Positions 1 to 12,625 are shown, counted from the stretch's first letter. The stretch is 64,000 nucleotides of DNA from Laburnicola sp. R22_1 (GCA_014281115.1 JACONQ010000003.1:3658001-3722000); one strand, 5' to 3'. The notes: generated by a model from the letters alone, not told the origin. Program-made: numbers and translations.

Positions 1-1515
1 AGAAAGCTTACTAAGCTAGAAGAGAAGGTGATTATCGAGTATATACTTAATCTAGATTCGCGAGGGTTTGCGCCTACTCTAGAAGATGTGCGAAATATAG
101 TGAATAAGTTGCTCGCTAAGCGCAGCAGTGGCCAGGTCGATTAACAGTGACCTAGAAACTTTGTCAAGCGAACAGACAGCCTTACTACGCGGTTTAATTA
201 ACCGTACAACCACTAGAGAGCGCTCTGCGAGAATCTAGAAGCTATACAACACTGGTTTAACCTCGTAGCGCGTACGAAGGCCACCTACGGTATCCACAAC
301 AAGGACACCTTCAACTTCAACAAGACTGGCTTTCTAATAGGCAAGATATCCTCCTAGCTAGTTGTTATAGGATTAGAGAGACGTAGCTAGCCAAAAGCAA
401 TTTAGCTAGGCAATTACGAATAGGTTACAGTAATCTATAGAATTAACGCTGCTAGGTGGGCAATCCCGCCCTTTATTATTTTTGCTGGCTAGTATTACCT
501 CTCTGCCTAGTATAAGGGCGAGGATATACTAGGCAACTAGACTATTAGGCTTAGCGATAATAGTTAGACTATTAATAAGCTTAGTATTGCCTAGCTACAG
601 CACTTTATTAAGCATATAGCAGCACGTAGGGTAGGCGCGCGCTAGCTACTTATACTTAACAGCTATAAGAGCCATAAGTTGCTTAAATTCTAAGAAATCT
701 ACAAGGATAATAATATCTATACTCTCTGTATGCTACTACATTCGTCGCACCTCCTGCAGCTGCTAGACGTTGGCTGTTTCTCGCTATTAAAGCGGGCGTA
801 CGGGTGCTAAGTGTTGAGCCTAATACGCGATCATATTAACTATATCACTAAGCTTAAGTTCCTACCTGCCTTCTGCGCCGCCTACAACTAGTTAATTATA
901 AAGAAGAATATCTGCGCAAGCTTTTAGGGCGCTAGACTAGCCCCACATAATCTAGTGGTAGTGATCTTAAAGCTTAATATTAAGCTAAGGACGCTATCGC
1001 CAGCAACCCTACTAGAGGCTGTGTGGGAGGCTAAAACACCTAGCAATGTACGCAAACTAGAGGCTTAATTAATGTTAATTCGCGAGCGGATTCGCGCGTA
1101 TAAGAGCTTGTCACCTGCTTCTATTATTAAGAGGCTTAATTAGCTAGAAAGAGGCTCTTCTAAAGCAATGCATTAAATGGCGCTTATGCGCGAGCGAATC
1201 TTAAGCCTTAAGAGAGCAAATAAGGTCGCTATAACGCGTAAGAATTGTAAAAAGAAGCAGATCTAGAAGCAAGGCACCCTATTAAAGGCAGAGGAAGAGG
1301 ATATTATTACTTAAAGAGCTGTTAAGCAGCAACTTAAGGGAGAAACGCATTAAGGCAAGGCGCGATTAGGTATAAGCTGGCAGGCCTTAGCGCGCTGCGG
1401 TCGCTATAGAGAGACTGGCCATAACTTACAAACGTGTGAAAAGCGTACTATAGATACTACTTAAACTAGGATAGCTCTTATATTAATATTATTTTATTAC
1501 GTTGTGGGTGTGTAG
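1..1515 (+). pseudogene. pogo-type DDE transposase relic, family A (partial)
   Basis: Frame 1 reads without indels from base 1 to the stop at 1513-1515. It matches the transposase relics of A2 and A3, which are 1701 bp long, so about 185 bp are missing upstream. Readable parts are the CENP-B-like helix-turn-helix remainder (LDSRGFAPT near 50-80), the first catalytic block (FNFNKTGF near 310-335, with Asn where sister element E has Asp), and a C-terminal knuckle-like CGRYRETGHN...C at about 1390-1437. More than twenty in-frame TAG/TAA codons fall where element E has Gln or Trp, the RIP signature. It cannot encode a working transposase. Confidence 0.88.
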
Positions 1516-1586
1516 GCTATAAAAGGCTAAGAGAGTTAATAAGGTGGGCGACTCGCTTATAAGAGCGACTCGCTTATAATCTAGAT
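1..1586 (+). mobile_element. Fot1/pogo-type transposon, family A copy A1 (left end outside window)
   Basis: Right part of a DNA transposon whose two other copies (A2, A3) are complete in this window at 1853 bp each. By that length about 266 bp lie upstream of base 1. The right terminal inverted repeat (about 1548-1586) holds two direct copies of a GCGACTCGCTTATAA-like motif and is followed by a TA at 1587-1588, the expected target duplication. It shares long near-identity with A2 and A3, differing mainly by C/T and G/A changes, so all three were mutated independently by RIP. Confidence 0.9.
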
Positions 1587-1588
1587 TA

Positions 1589-1765
1589 CTAGACTATAAG
1601 CGCAGTCGCTTTTATCTATTCTAAAAATATAATATATAGAGATATCTTCTATAATAATATATTTTTTAATAAAGAGCTTAACGCAAAGCTTAGGACCAAA
1701 ACTATATAAGTGTAAAAAACTTACTTTAGAACGTCTAGACTAAAGGTATATAGTTTATTAACTTT
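1589..1765. other. AT-rich intergenic stretch
   Basis: Short TA-rich spacer between transposon A1 and the TRIM element. I see no coding or structural signal beyond RIP-like composition. Confidence 0.5.
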
Positions 1766-1770
1766 ATTTC

Positions 1771-1967
1771 TGTTAGGGATTCCTGAGGTGCGGCGCGCCC
1801 GGCGGAAGGTTCCGCCGAGCCCCGGAACCTTACCCGATTAGGCATTAGCGCCTCGGCTACGTGTGGGTATATAAGGCAGCTGTTAACAGTCTTTATACGC
1901 CACCTCGATATCTTAGTAAAATCAACTTCTTAATTTCAACCTTTGATGCCTTGAGTGATCCCTTACA
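1771..1967 (+). repeat. 5' LTR of the TRIM element
   Basis: 197 bp, TG...CA ends. It contains a perfect 8-bp-arm inverted repeat CGGCGGAAGGTTCCGCCG near 1793-1810 and a TATA-box-like TATATAAG at 1868-1875. The presumed transcript start, judged from the primer-site complement at 1902-1911, lies about 34 bp downstream of that TATA, the spacing expected for RNA polymerase II. Confidence 0.9.
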
Positions 1968-1969
1968 CT

Positions 1970-1979
1970 ATATCGAGGT
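1970..1979 (+). promoter_or_regulatory. Self-primer binding site of the TRIM
   Basis: ATATCGAGGT, two bases inside the 5' LTR, is the exact reverse complement of ACCTCGATAT at 1902-1911 within the LTR. No tRNA-type TGG primer site follows the LTR. In Tf1/sushi-clade elements the 5' end of the RNA folds back onto such a site and primes minus-strand synthesis. Assignment here is by position and complementarity only. Confidence 0.75.
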
Positions 1980-2250
1980 CCGCGCATCAGCTGCGACATG
2001 CTGTAGGGTCTCTAAGCACGACAGCTTGGTGCCCCTGCGCCCAGGACAGGGCCAAAATCCGACCACCCCGCCGTTGCGAAGCGACCGCACACCCGCACGA
2101 TCGATGTTGCCAGGATAGGCAATGCGATTCACGCATCCACCACATCTGCGACCTCCCACATCGAGCCCCACACGATTTTGTATGAATGGGTATGGCGCGA
2201 CTGCCACGAAAGGCCCACATTGGAATTAACGCTTCGGGACGAAGCTTGTT

Positions 2251-2264
2251 GAAGGGGGAGGTGA
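2251..2264 (+). promoter_or_regulatory. Polypurine tract of the TRIM
   Basis: GAAGGGGGAGGTGA sits immediately before the 3' LTR, where the plus-strand primer of LTR elements is expected. Confidence 0.8.
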
Positions 2265-2461
2265 TGTTAGGGATTCCTGAGGTGCGGCGCGCCCGGCGGA
2301 AGGTTCCGCCGAGCCCCGGAACCTTACCCGATTAGGCATTAGCGCCTCGGCTACGTGTGGATATATAAGGCAGCTGTTAACAGTCTTTATACGCCACCTC
2401 GATATCTTAGTAAAATTAACTTCTTAATTTTAACCTTTAATACCTTGAGTGATCTCTTACA
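2265..2461 (+). repeat. 3' LTR of the TRIM element
   Basis: 197 bp, same length as the 5' copy. The differences (for example AAAATCAAC to AAAATTAAC and TTTGATGCC to TTTAATACC) are RIP-type transitions. Confidence 0.9.
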
Positions 2462-2466
2462 ATTTC

Positions 2467-5400
2467 TAGTTGCTACTAAATCTAAGCTTGCCCATTAAGA
2501 CTTATTAACCTTAGTCCTTTACAATATTAAATTTCCTCTAAATTATTCATGCTTATATAATATTTTAAAAGTCTTTTATTATTAAAGAAAGTATTATAAA
2601 GTCTATCTAAGTCTATCTTTTTAAAAGAATAATACTAAATTGGGTCTATATTAAATAGAATATTAGTATAGATATTATCTAACACTACAGTAATCTATTA
2701 TATAAACTCTTCTCTTTTCTACTATAGTATATCTAGAAATATAAGAAAGTCCTACTCTTTAATCCTTTTAATTCTACTAAATATTAGTAGATAATAAGCT
2801 ATACTACATAATATATACTGTAAGTCTATTAGGACTATATTACTACTAGTAGGTACTAGGGCAAGGACACTAATAGAGAATTTCTATACTAGGAAAGTCT
2901 AGTTGCGTCTATAATAAAGCTAGTTCTTAAGTTTTATTTGCTACTTTATTAAAGAAGCCCTATTATTATATGCTTTATAGTAAAGGTCCTATAGCGCTAA
3001 GAATTCTACTTTCTAAATCTTATTATTATGTATATGTGTGCACTATGTAAAGTTAAGCCTATAAAATAGAGATTTTTAGCGCTTAGTAAGAGATAAGAGG
3101 TAGTAACGGCAAATAATAGAGCAACTACTTAAAATAACTTCTATCTTATCTAAGACCTCTATTACCTCGCTAACTATTTTACCTTTAGGGAAAATATAGC
3201 TACTATTACTAGTTTAGCACAGATAGTATACTTATTATAGCTAGCTAATAGCTCTAGAACTTACTATAGTAAAGAATAGGCAAGTAAGGAGTTTAATTAT
3301 AAAATTATTAGTCTAGCTATTAAGCTTTCTTATAAATATATTATTTATCTGTATATTAATAAAGCATCTATAGGCTATGCCTTTTAGGTTTAAGACCTTA
3401 GCCTTCTTAGCTATAGGGGTAGGTATTATGCTTTATACCTATGTCTATTTTATATTACTTTTCGCCTTAGTATAACTTAAACTAAAACTAGAAGTAGTAA
3501 TTATATAGGGACTATACGCTGTAGGGCCGCATCCTCTTCTATACTAGACGTAGCCTATAGGCATATTTAGCACATTACTAAACTTAATATTTATAGATTT
3601 AGTAATATTAAGGCCTATATTTAGGACTTAGTAGTACGTGTCCTATTATATAACAATTATCTCGCTAGGCAGATAGTAGTCTAGATAGTATGTAATGTTC
3701 TATTTCTCTAAAAGGGCTAGGCAGATAATAGTATTATAGTGGCAGATCCCCTATAAATATAGAACACGCTATATACTATATAGCTTCTTTATATAACTTT
3801 TAATATTAGTCTTCTTACACGTAAGAATAAAAAGCTAGATTTTTAGTACTCTAGTAAGAAGAAAATTAATAGAGCTAAGATTACTGTCCTTAATATGTAG
3901 GGTAGTAGGGGTCTAGTTACACTAGCTAATATACTAAAAGGGCGTATTAACCCTAGGAATATTGCTATTATTTTATTGCTAAAGCCTTAGCCCTATATCT
4001 ACTAGGGGTATATATTCTAGTAGTATAGAGACAGGACTAATAAAATATAAAAGGGTTTTACTTAGTGGGTTATTAAAGATAGCCTAGAAAAAGAAGCAAA
4101 GTACTTCTAAGAATAGCTAGCTATATTGTTAGCTTAAGGTGTCTACTAATAAAAAAGTAAAGTTAGCCTCTATTGCTAATACTATTACTTTAAGGCTATC
4201 TTTTAAGTATATGCTGCCTTTTATATATCCTAAAGTAGGCATACGCGCTTATAAGAAATTAGAAAAGGCAAAGTTAATAATTCTAATCTTATTATAGTAT
4301 TAGCTAGGTGTTACTATAACTAGCATCTTAAGTTGCACAACTAAGGCAGCTTCTATCTACTCTTCTCTAAAATTAATAACATTAACCTCTTTGCTATATC
4401 TATCTAAAGCGCCTTTAGCATCTTATATATCCTCTAGCTTAGTATTAATTCTAGTTCTATGCTGCTTCTCTTCGCTATTAGTAAAATCTCTTAATAAGCT
4501 AGTAAGCTCTAAATTCGCTAAAGATAAGACTAAAGGCGTAGGTAAGGGGACTAGTAAGAATAGAGCTAGATTTAATAATAGTAGTATAGTAAGTGGGTTA
4601 CTAAATAGTAGTTTAGTAATATATTCTACGTTTAGGCATAGTCGCTCTACTACATTTATAAAAGCGCACATAGAGAAATTAGTCATTTACTACTATGTAT
4701 TAGCCTATTTTACTGCACTATTATTAGATAGAAGCTACCTAAGCAAGGTCTATATATTACTAATAATACTTAAGAGAATAATATAATAGTTTTAAAGGGC
4801 GCTATTAATTCTTAGCAAATAAGAAGTAGTTAACACTAGGCAACTAAAGAGGGTAGACAGTACTATACACTAGTAAGATAAGCTTTCTATATCTCTAACT
4901 ACTTAAAGACTTTAGAGCAAGCTCTCTATCTTAGAAATTAACTTATTAATAAGCGCTATTCTATAGAGCTATAGAAGGAAATATATAAGTTTAGTAGTAG
5001 GGCTAAGCTAGTAATATAGCTTAGCCTACTAAACTAAGATTCCTACTTTCTAATTAGCTATAGTTAGCTCTAGCTATATGGCCTTAGCTTATTAAAAGGT
5101 GTTAGCAGAGATGTAAGGCGGCTAAGAGGAGTAGACATAGGCACTAACCTTAGTAAGTATAGGTTAGTACTTTAACCTATTTACTACTACTACTTACACA
5201 CTTACTATATAAAGTATAGCTCTAATATAGATAAAGATAATAAGATTATATTTAATAACTTCTTTACTAAGCGCTTAGCTTCTAAAGAATCTAAGATTAA
5301 CCTAGCTACTAGCTATAACGTGCGTCGCGCGACTAAGAAACAGATTAGGAGCCTTAAGACTACCTACTCTAGGTAGGTGCGACAGCTAATACGCACTATA

Positions 5401-6249
5401 GCAATAGGACTAGATATAGCAAGGATAAGGCTATTAAGGTAGATAATATAGGCACCTCTTCTTTACCTACTAGCGTAACTAAAGCCCTTTTTTAAGTCTA
5501 TACTACTAGATTTTAATATGTGAGCCTTTGCTGCGTGCCTCTCTTTAATAAGCTATATTTTGCTACTTTTTAACTAACTACCTTACTTAATAGCCTATAG
5601 CCTAGCTAATACTAACTTTAATATTGTAAAGAAGGGCATACACTACTTTACGCTCTATAGAATTGCTTAGAAATTAGCTAGTAGTAAATAGTAGCTAAAT
5701 AGATTAGATGCGAATGGCCTTGTTTAGTTAAGCTAGAGATATGCTAATAATCTTATAGACAAATATTAAATAAGTGTTTAATTAAGCAATTATAGTAATA
5801 TAGTCTAGTGTAGTCTTATATAGTATATTTATTAGTAGCTAAATCTTGCTTATATAGTAGTATTGCATAGTTAATACATATATAGAACACTAAATCTTAT
5901 TTTCTTCTTAAGGTAGCCTTCTATTATACTATATCTAAAACTAGTAATTTAAAAAGTCCTAGTAATCTAAAGTAAAGCGTAAGGGTCTAAGATTTATAGA
6001 AAGATTCTTACTAGTAGTAATAGAGTTAATAAGCTTTAATATTAGCCACACTAGTTTATTATAGATAAGATCCTTGCCCTCTAGATAGCTAGTTTTTATT
6101 GTGTTTCTAAGGACAATATACTTATGCTTATTAATAGGGAGGCTAGCTTTCTTCTATAGATAGAGCTCTTTAGCAATATAATAGGTTTAACTCTTAGTAA
6201 TAACTATATTATAAGAGTTAATTAAAGCTATTAAAGTAGGCAGAGCGCA
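2467..6249. other. AT-rich, RIP-degraded gene-free DNA
   Basis: Dense in TA, CTA and TAG, with stops in all frames. Several stretches (for example 3280-4000 and 5280-5700, plus strand) keep a protein-like pattern in which only TAG/TAA codons interrupt the reading, as in the recognisable transposon relics, so old mobile elements are likely. I could not assign a family. No terminal repeats or target duplications were found for this block. Confidence 0.5.
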
Positions 6250-6254
6250 CTTAC

Positions 6255-6470
6255 TGTGACAGCTGCGGTGCACAGAGAGCTGGCCGCAAGTCACATGACG
6301 ACAAGGCAGCCTCGCGAGGCGCTAGCCTTTACAGGACTAGCGCCCCACCGTTGCCTCTTTACGCCTGCGCGTCTTGTATCTACCTTTCTACCTTATCCTA
6401 GTGTAGCTGAAATAGAGCCAACCTATCCTATTAACACTCTATAATGCGGAAGCCTGAGCCCGTCCTCACA
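6255..6470 (+). repeat. 5' LTR of Gypsy-1
   Basis: 216 bp, starts TGTGACAGC, ends GTCCTCACA. It contains ATCCTAGTGTA at 6395-6405, the exact complement of the primer site just downstream, which would mark the start of the RNA if self-priming applies. No convincing TATA box was found at the usual distance. Confidence 0.93.
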
Positions 6471-6471
6471 T

Positions 6472-6482
6472 TACACTAGGAT
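6472..6482 (+). promoter_or_regulatory. Self-primer binding site of Gypsy-1
   Basis: TACACTAGGAT begins one base inside the 5' LTR and is the perfect reverse complement of 6395-6405 in the LTR (11 of 11). Tf1 of fission yeast also uses an 11-nt pairing between the RNA 5' end and the primer site. No tRNA-like TGG site is present. Confidence 0.8.
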
Positions 6483-6992
6483 CTCACTTACTTGGCTGGC
6501 GACGGCGACATAATATCTGGTTAAACCGATTGATCTACCTGCGTGTACGACTTGACGACGACCAACCTCGAGCAGTACAGTACGACTACGCTGAGCTGTT
6601 AGTTCGTTAGAAGTACGGTTGCTCACCTGAGTCCTAATACCACTAAGCGCGGCTTGAAGGGAGTTGACGGACGGTTCGAAGATAGCACGCCGCAGCCAGC
6701 TAGGAGAGCTGATTAGCCTGCCGCCCTTGCTTGACGAACGAGCGCTTAAAAAGTACCAGATCTATAAGCCCTACGCAGTAGGCCAGAAGAGAGTTAACGA
6801 CGCACCCCTGCCGCGAAGACGCGAAGAGAGCTATGGTGGCCCTGCCTCTAAGAGAGAGGACACAAAACAACCCCCGAATCGACTATTAAGAGCACCGCCC
6901 GCTCACCCTCTCCCTGCGAGAGAACCGACCACTGCTGCTTTACCTGCAGCACTGACTAGAGCTGCCCTACTAGCAGCACCTACAAAAGGGAT

Positions 6993-8590
6993 ATGGGAAA
7001 GCTCTCTAGGCTTGAGCTGAGGGTGGATCCCGAGGCAATCGCGACTAAGGAGGACCACACACCTCCTATCCAAGCTCTTAGGTGCCGAGCAGCCTACTAT
7101 ATTAACAATGAGCTCAAAGAGGACCAAGCGATTAAGCAGAGCTGCATCGAGGCACAGTATAAGAAGAGACCATTTACAATGCGCATGGGGCACACTGTCT
7201 GGGGAACTATGGAGTACGAACCGCAGGAGATTGAGGTTACCCTCCCCTAGCTTATGACGCTGGAACAGCCAGTAGTGGCTTGCGAGCTAGAACTTAGCTA
7301 TCTTAAGGCCCTAGCGTACTGAGACCACGCGGACACGCTGGGCAAAGCGCTTAATACGGCTGAAGCCGAGCTGGTAGAGGCTAAGGACGAGCTTGCCGAG
7401 CTACGCTAGCTGCTTAACAACACGCTTGAGCAAGTAGCAGATAAGGACGAGTTAATTGAATTGCTTAGAGGCTAGGTAAAGGTTGCGAGCTAGCACAGCA
7501 AATCCTTCCTCTCTGAGAAGGCTAGCGGAGTCTTAGCCTCGTTACTAGCTGCGCACTTAAAGACGCTGCGCTTTACAGCCCTACTGCAGACGCTAATACG
7601 CCCTAGGCTACCTGGATTAGACAACGGAGCTGATACGCTGCCACGGTAGTCGATATACACGCTAGCAACTCCACTTGCCTCGCAACTAGCGATTAACTAT
7701 AGCAGGAGCCGCTCAGCCTGTTTTCCCAACCCGCTAATGCTTAAGGACGGCAAAGAGGTTACCTTTGAGCAATGGAGAGACGGCCTAGAGGACAAACTGC
7801 GCGCTAACTAAGACTGGTTTGAAGGTGTTGACGAGTAGGCAACTTAGAACAACATTGTCTCGTACATGCGCACGCGTACTGATGGTTCGGCAAATTAATA
7901 CCTGTCTACCCTCATACGTACGATCCGAGCAAGCGATTAGCCGGTCGACTACCTCTATCTTGTGGGCCGCCTAGAGAAGACATACGGGGACCCTTATAAG
8001 AAGCTTAATGCCCAACGTGCCTTCTAAGAGCTCTGCCTGCGAGACCTAGCCAACTTCGCTACCTTTTAGGGCGACTTCTTTCGTCTCGCACAGGAACGTG
8101 GCCTACCAGCGGACTAGTGGGTAGAGGAGTTCCACGAGAAGTTACTGGACGCCCTACGCACGCAGATGGGTGTCTTTCGCCGATAGTATAGCGAGGAGTA
8201 CGATGTCTACATTAATCTCGCCTAAGATCTTGCTAGGGAGCTCGCTATTAGCAACGCCAGGAGAGCGTCGGCCCGAGCTAAAACTGAACGGCACAACCGC
8301 GAGCGACCCACTCCCACGGCACCGCCTAGAGCCGCCACTATCTAGGCGTTAGCAGATTAGCCTACCTGTTTCTGTTGTCACAAGGTTGGTCACCTCGCCC
8401 GCAATTGTACGGACAAGCCTGTCGACCAGAAGGCTATTGAGCTGCCAGCTGACACCGACAACGAGGCATTCTATGACGCAGCAGACGGATCCTCTGACAG
8501 CGACTCGGAAAAAGTATCGCTCTAGGGGAAGTCTCCTCCCTAGAGCAACCTACAGGAGCCCTTAGCATACGGGATTAGCTGTTTAGTGGA
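6993..8590 (+). pseudogene. gag relic of Gypsy-1
   Basis: Gag forms the virus-like particle. Frame 3 from the ATG at 6993 is open to about 7250 and continues with scattered TAG stops. It shows a Glu/Leu-rich probable coiled coil near 7340-7470, a capsid-like stretch with EQWRDGLEDKL near 7770-7800, and an intact zinc knuckle CFCCHKVGHLARNC (CX2CX4HX4C) at 8367-8408. An open 118-codon frame at 6664-7020, rich in Pro, Ala and charged residues, overlaps in another frame. It may be the true N-terminus separated by an indel, but I cannot decide. Stops such as those near 7320 and 7408 fit Gln to TAG or Arg to TGA mutation. Confidence 0.85.
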
Positions 8591-11500
8591 AGTCAGTTCA
8601 TTCTACTATGCCGCATTTCTACAGGCGGGCTAGCAATCAAGCTGAACGCGCTTATCGACACTGGAGCCGGCAGCTACGCCCTAGTCCACCTTAAGCATCT
8701 ACGTACGATTAAGAAAGGACTTAAGGCCCCGATCCACCGCATGGAAGCAATACCCTTGGCAGGCTACGGCAGTTGACCAAATGGTTAGGTAGACGAGTAT
8801 ATCCAAGCTGACCTAGTGATCGACAACCACCGCCTCTCTACCTACTTTATCTTTTGTAATACTGGTCGTCACGACCTTATAGTCGGCCGCAAGCTCCTAG
8901 AGGATGCCGACGTCTGGATTAACTGCAAGCAGAAGAAGCTCTAGTGGCTAGATGGCGCACGGGTTGACTGCAAGCGTGATATTGTTATTCCTACGCAAGG
9001 CGTGCCCTTAAAGATCAACCCCTCGCACTAAGCCGATGCCAACTGATGCGACAAGCAGATAGACGTAGCTATTGTATAGCGCGCTTGTAAGCTACCTCTA
9101 CGCTCAACTCAGCGCGCTACCCTGCGGGAGAACCTTGGAAAGATGGAAGAGCAACTCCACCCGCGACAGACGCCAGAACCGGCTAAGCGACAACCCTGTC
9201 CCTAGCCTGTCTCGCGCGAAGACCTCGCCAAGGTAGGCCTTGAGATTAATACAATTGGAGCTGCTGCCTTTATGATGCACGCACGACAAAAGGACACTGT
9301 GCTAGGCCATATTAGTGTCTACGAAGTAAACCAGCTTATCTAGGATCGCAAGGACGCTCTGCCAAACCTACCTGATTAAGAAGAGGAGCTCCGCCAACTG
9401 ATCGCAGAGAAGTTGCCCTTCCTAGGTTACGCTGGCGCGACCCTAGCCCACTTCTTGAAAAAGGACTTAGATGAGCTGCCACCGCACCGCGACGGCGTTG
9501 ACTATAACATTGAGCTGACCTCTGAGAATACGTTGACGTCGAGCCCGCTGTATAGCATGTCTCTTGAGCAGCTAGAGCTTGTGAAATTGTACCTTGAGGA
9601 CCACCTGCGACGAGGCTTCATCGCGCACAGTAACGCCTTGTACGCCTTGCCTGTCCTATTCGCTAAGAAGCCTGGAGGGGGGTGGCGCTTTTGCGTTGAC
9701 TACCGCAAGCTTAACGCAATTACGAAGAAAGACGCCTACCCTATCCCGCTAATTTAAGAGACCCTGACTAGGCTCGCGCGCGCTAAGGTATTTACTAAGC
9801 TCGATGTGCGATAGGCCTTCTACTGCATCCGCCTTAACGAGGAGGTCGAGGATCTAACTACTTTCCGCACACAATATGGCAACTACAAGTACTGTGTGCT
9901 GCCCTTTGGCCTCTGCAACAGCCCTGCGACCTTCCAATAGTATATTAATAAGGTCTTGTATGGCCTGTTTGACGACTTCTGCATAGCATATCTGGACGAT
10001 ATCCTTATATATTCAGAAGACCTACTAGAGCACGAGGAGCACGTCGCTTAGGTACTTAAGCGTCTCCACAACGCCGGCCTATAAGTAGATATTAAGAAGA
10101 GCGAATTCGCTGTGACAAAGACAAAGTTCCTAGGTCTTATTATTAGCATAGAGGGTATATAGAAGGACCCTGAGAAGGTTACCGCTGTACGAGACTGGCC
10201 AGTCCCTATGTTAGTCAAAAGCCTACAGTCCTTCCTAGGGTTCTGCAACTTCTATCGAGCCTTCCTTAAGGACTATGGGCGCATTATCCGGCCGCTCACT
10301 AAGCTGCTTAAGAAGGGCGCATGGCACGCCTTTGGTGGGCGCGAGCTGGCAGCCTTCTAGCAAGCTAAGGATCTCATGCTGTCAGACAATGTTCTGGCCC
10401 ACTACTCGCCCTACCGCTAGACGCGCATGGAGACAGATGCGAGCGACGGAGTTGTAGCTGGCGTACTCTCCTAGCTATAGGACGACGGCCTATGGCGACC
10501 AGTAGCTTTCTATTTAAAGACTATAAGCGGACCACAAATGAACTACGACATCCACAATAAAGAGATGCTGGCAGTTATCTACGGCCTTAAGGAGTGGAGA
10601 TCTTAGCTTATCGGCCTCCAGACGCCTTAGCTATTTAGCGCCCTTACTAACCACTGAGCACTTGAGTATTTCTTAACTAAGCGAGAGCTCACTCTACGGC
10701 AAATGCGCTGGGCTATAACAGTAGCTGACTTTAATATGACCCTCTCCTACCGCCCTGGAACCGCCAATGTTGTAGCCGACGCGCTGTCGCGCAAGCAAGA
10801 GGAACTTAAGACTCAGAAGGATAAGGACCGAGCCGCTCGAACGCAAGCCTTCCTGCAAGCTGAGCAGCTTGATATTAGTATAATTTAGGCCACTAACGAT
10901 CATCTAGCCTCGCTTGCTACATAAGGCCTAGAGAGCTGTATTGAGGTCGCGGCCTTAGACACCTTTATGAGCTCACCCCCACTTGATGACCCGCACGCTG
11001 TTATTGACTAAGCCCTTAAGGCTAACCGAAGCTATGGTAGCATACAAGCTCTGCGAGAGAAAGCGTTAGCTGGCAGCGCCACCTGGCAGCTGAACGAGCA
11101 AGGACTACTCCTGCACTAAGGCCGACTAGTCGTCCCTGCTGTTTACTTCCTCTGCACGCACTTGATCTAAACAGTCTATGCAGTATAGACTACTGCTTAC
11201 CTAGGCAAGAGAAAGACTGTAAAGCTACTGCGGGATCGCTACTATTGGCTAGGTATGGAGAAAGACGTCGATACGTACGTTGCCGCCTGCAAGGCTTGCT
11301 GATGGAGCTATGTCCCTTGCGATTGAACTCTAGGACTGCTTAAGTCGCTGCTAATACCTGATCGAGCATGGCAGGACGTCTTAATGGACTTTAAGTCCTT
11401 CCTAGCTGATAAGAAGGGGTACGACTGTGCCTTTATTGTGGTAGACCGCCTGAGCAAGCGTTGCTTCTCGCTACCCTGCCATAAGACTACTACTGCTGAG

Positions 11501-12597
11501 CAAGCTGCCGATATGTACTACCGCTATATCTGGCGTGTCTATGGCCCTCCAAGGTCCATTGTCTGTGACTGAGGCCCCCAATTCGTCTCCGCATTTATGA
11601 ACGAGCTATGCCGCCTTATAGGTGTTAAGCAGAAGCTGTTAATAGCCTACCACCCCTAAACCGACGGCAATACAGAGATTGTGAACCAGTACCTCGACTA
11701 GCGCCTACGGCCCTTTGTCAACTACTATTAGGATAACTAGTTAGATCTGTTGCCATGTATGGACTGGGCACAGGCTATTCTGCCGCACGAGACCACTGGC
11801 CTGTTACCATTTGAGATCGAGTTTGGTTACTAACCTGTCCACCACTAGGATTGGAAGGAACGTACAAGGACATCCCTATCTGCCCGCGAGCACATGTCCC
11901 GTGAGGAGGCGCAGAACTACGCGAAGGCCCGATATGACGCTGTAAAGCTAGCAACAGAGATAGCTTAGAGAGGGATTGCTTAGGCGCAGCAGCGGCAAGC
12001 GTGGCAAGCAAACAAGAAGCGCCGTGAGCCTGATTTTACAATAGGAGACTAAGTCTACGTTACGCCTAAGGGCTTCACGACTGGCCGACCTAGCTCAAAG
12101 CTCGACTAGCAGATGTACGGCCCCTACCCTATTATCGAGATGAGGGGTCATTCCTATCGCCTTAAGCTACTGCCATATATGCGCATGTATGACGTCTTCT
12201 ACGCAGACTGTCTATGGAAAGCCGCCTTAGACTTACTACTAGGCCAGATTGAACCTAAGGAGGAACTAATTGAGGTTGACGGCAACCCTGAGTGGCTGGT
12301 AGAGGAGATACTTAACAGCCGCATCTATTGAGGGCGTCTGCAGTATAGAGCTTCCTGGACCGCTCATGACCTAGACCCGATATGGTACAACGCCTGAGGC
12401 TTCGTAGGGGCGCCCTATAAAGTTAGGGACTACCACTAAGCCTACCCAGAGCGACCTGGTCCTCTAGCACGGTTGGAAGCATGGCTGCGAGCATATAAGG
12501 ACGGGCAGTACGTATAAGTGACGGACGAGGACAACAAGGCAGCAAGTAAGGGGCTGGGATAGAGAACACGGACGAGGAAGTAGCTATACGAGACTTG
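8588..12597 (+). pseudogene. pol relic of Gypsy-1 (PR-RT-RH-IN-chromodomain)
   Basis: Read in the frame one base back from gag. Protease: LIDTGAGSYALV with the active-site Asp at 8657-8659. Reverse transcriptase: open piece 9413-9757 with FCVDYRKLNAIT, then the catalytic YLDD intact at 9989-10000. RNase H: METDASDG near 10428-10450 and the ADALSRK end near 10780-10800. Integrase: CX2C zinc part near 11290-11305, core from about 11370 (LMDFKSF, then VCD...GPQF near 11565-11585 with a TGA for Arg). The end has a chromodomain-like WLVEEIL...YRASW at about 12293-12370. Over 30 stops interrupt it. About fifteen Trp (TGG) codons survive while most stops stand at Gln positions, so the mutations are C-to-T on this strand. 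Confidence 0.92.
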
Positions 12598-12613
12598 AGG
12601 ACGAGCCTCTCTT

Positions 12614-12625
12614 AGAGGGGGGTAA
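12614..12625 (+). promoter_or_regulatory. Polypurine tract of Gypsy-1
   Basis: AGAGGGGGGTAA directly abuts the 3' LTR, the plus-strand priming position. Confidence 0.8.

Larger units (their letters stand above)
1771..2461 (+). mobile_element. TRIM-like mini LTR retroelement, complete, 691 bp
   Basis: Two 197-bp direct repeats (1771-1967 and 2265-2461) begin TGTTAGGG and end CTTACA. They flank a 297-bp non-coding GC-rich core. The same five bases ATTTC occur at 1766-1770 and 2462-2466, a clean target-site duplication. The core ends in a purine tract (2251-2264) abutting the 3' LTR. Just inside the 5' LTR is a 10-nt sequence complementary to the LTR itself (see primer site). There is no gag or pol, so the element must have moved with enzymes supplied in trans. 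It is GC-rich and nearly free of RIP, unlike its surroundings, so the insertion is probably young. Its two LTRs differ by only a handful of transitions. Confidence 0.9.

Noticed and set aside
1861..2220. Four overlapping open frames of 76-85 codons in and next to the TRIM
   Set aside because: They straddle the LTR and non-coding core on both strands, show no domain and arise because this GC-rich insert lacks RIP stops.
4391..4786. 131-codon open frame
   Set aside because: Low-complexity Leu/Ser/Ile composition in RIPed DNA, open also on the opposite strand; no start context, domain or relative seen.
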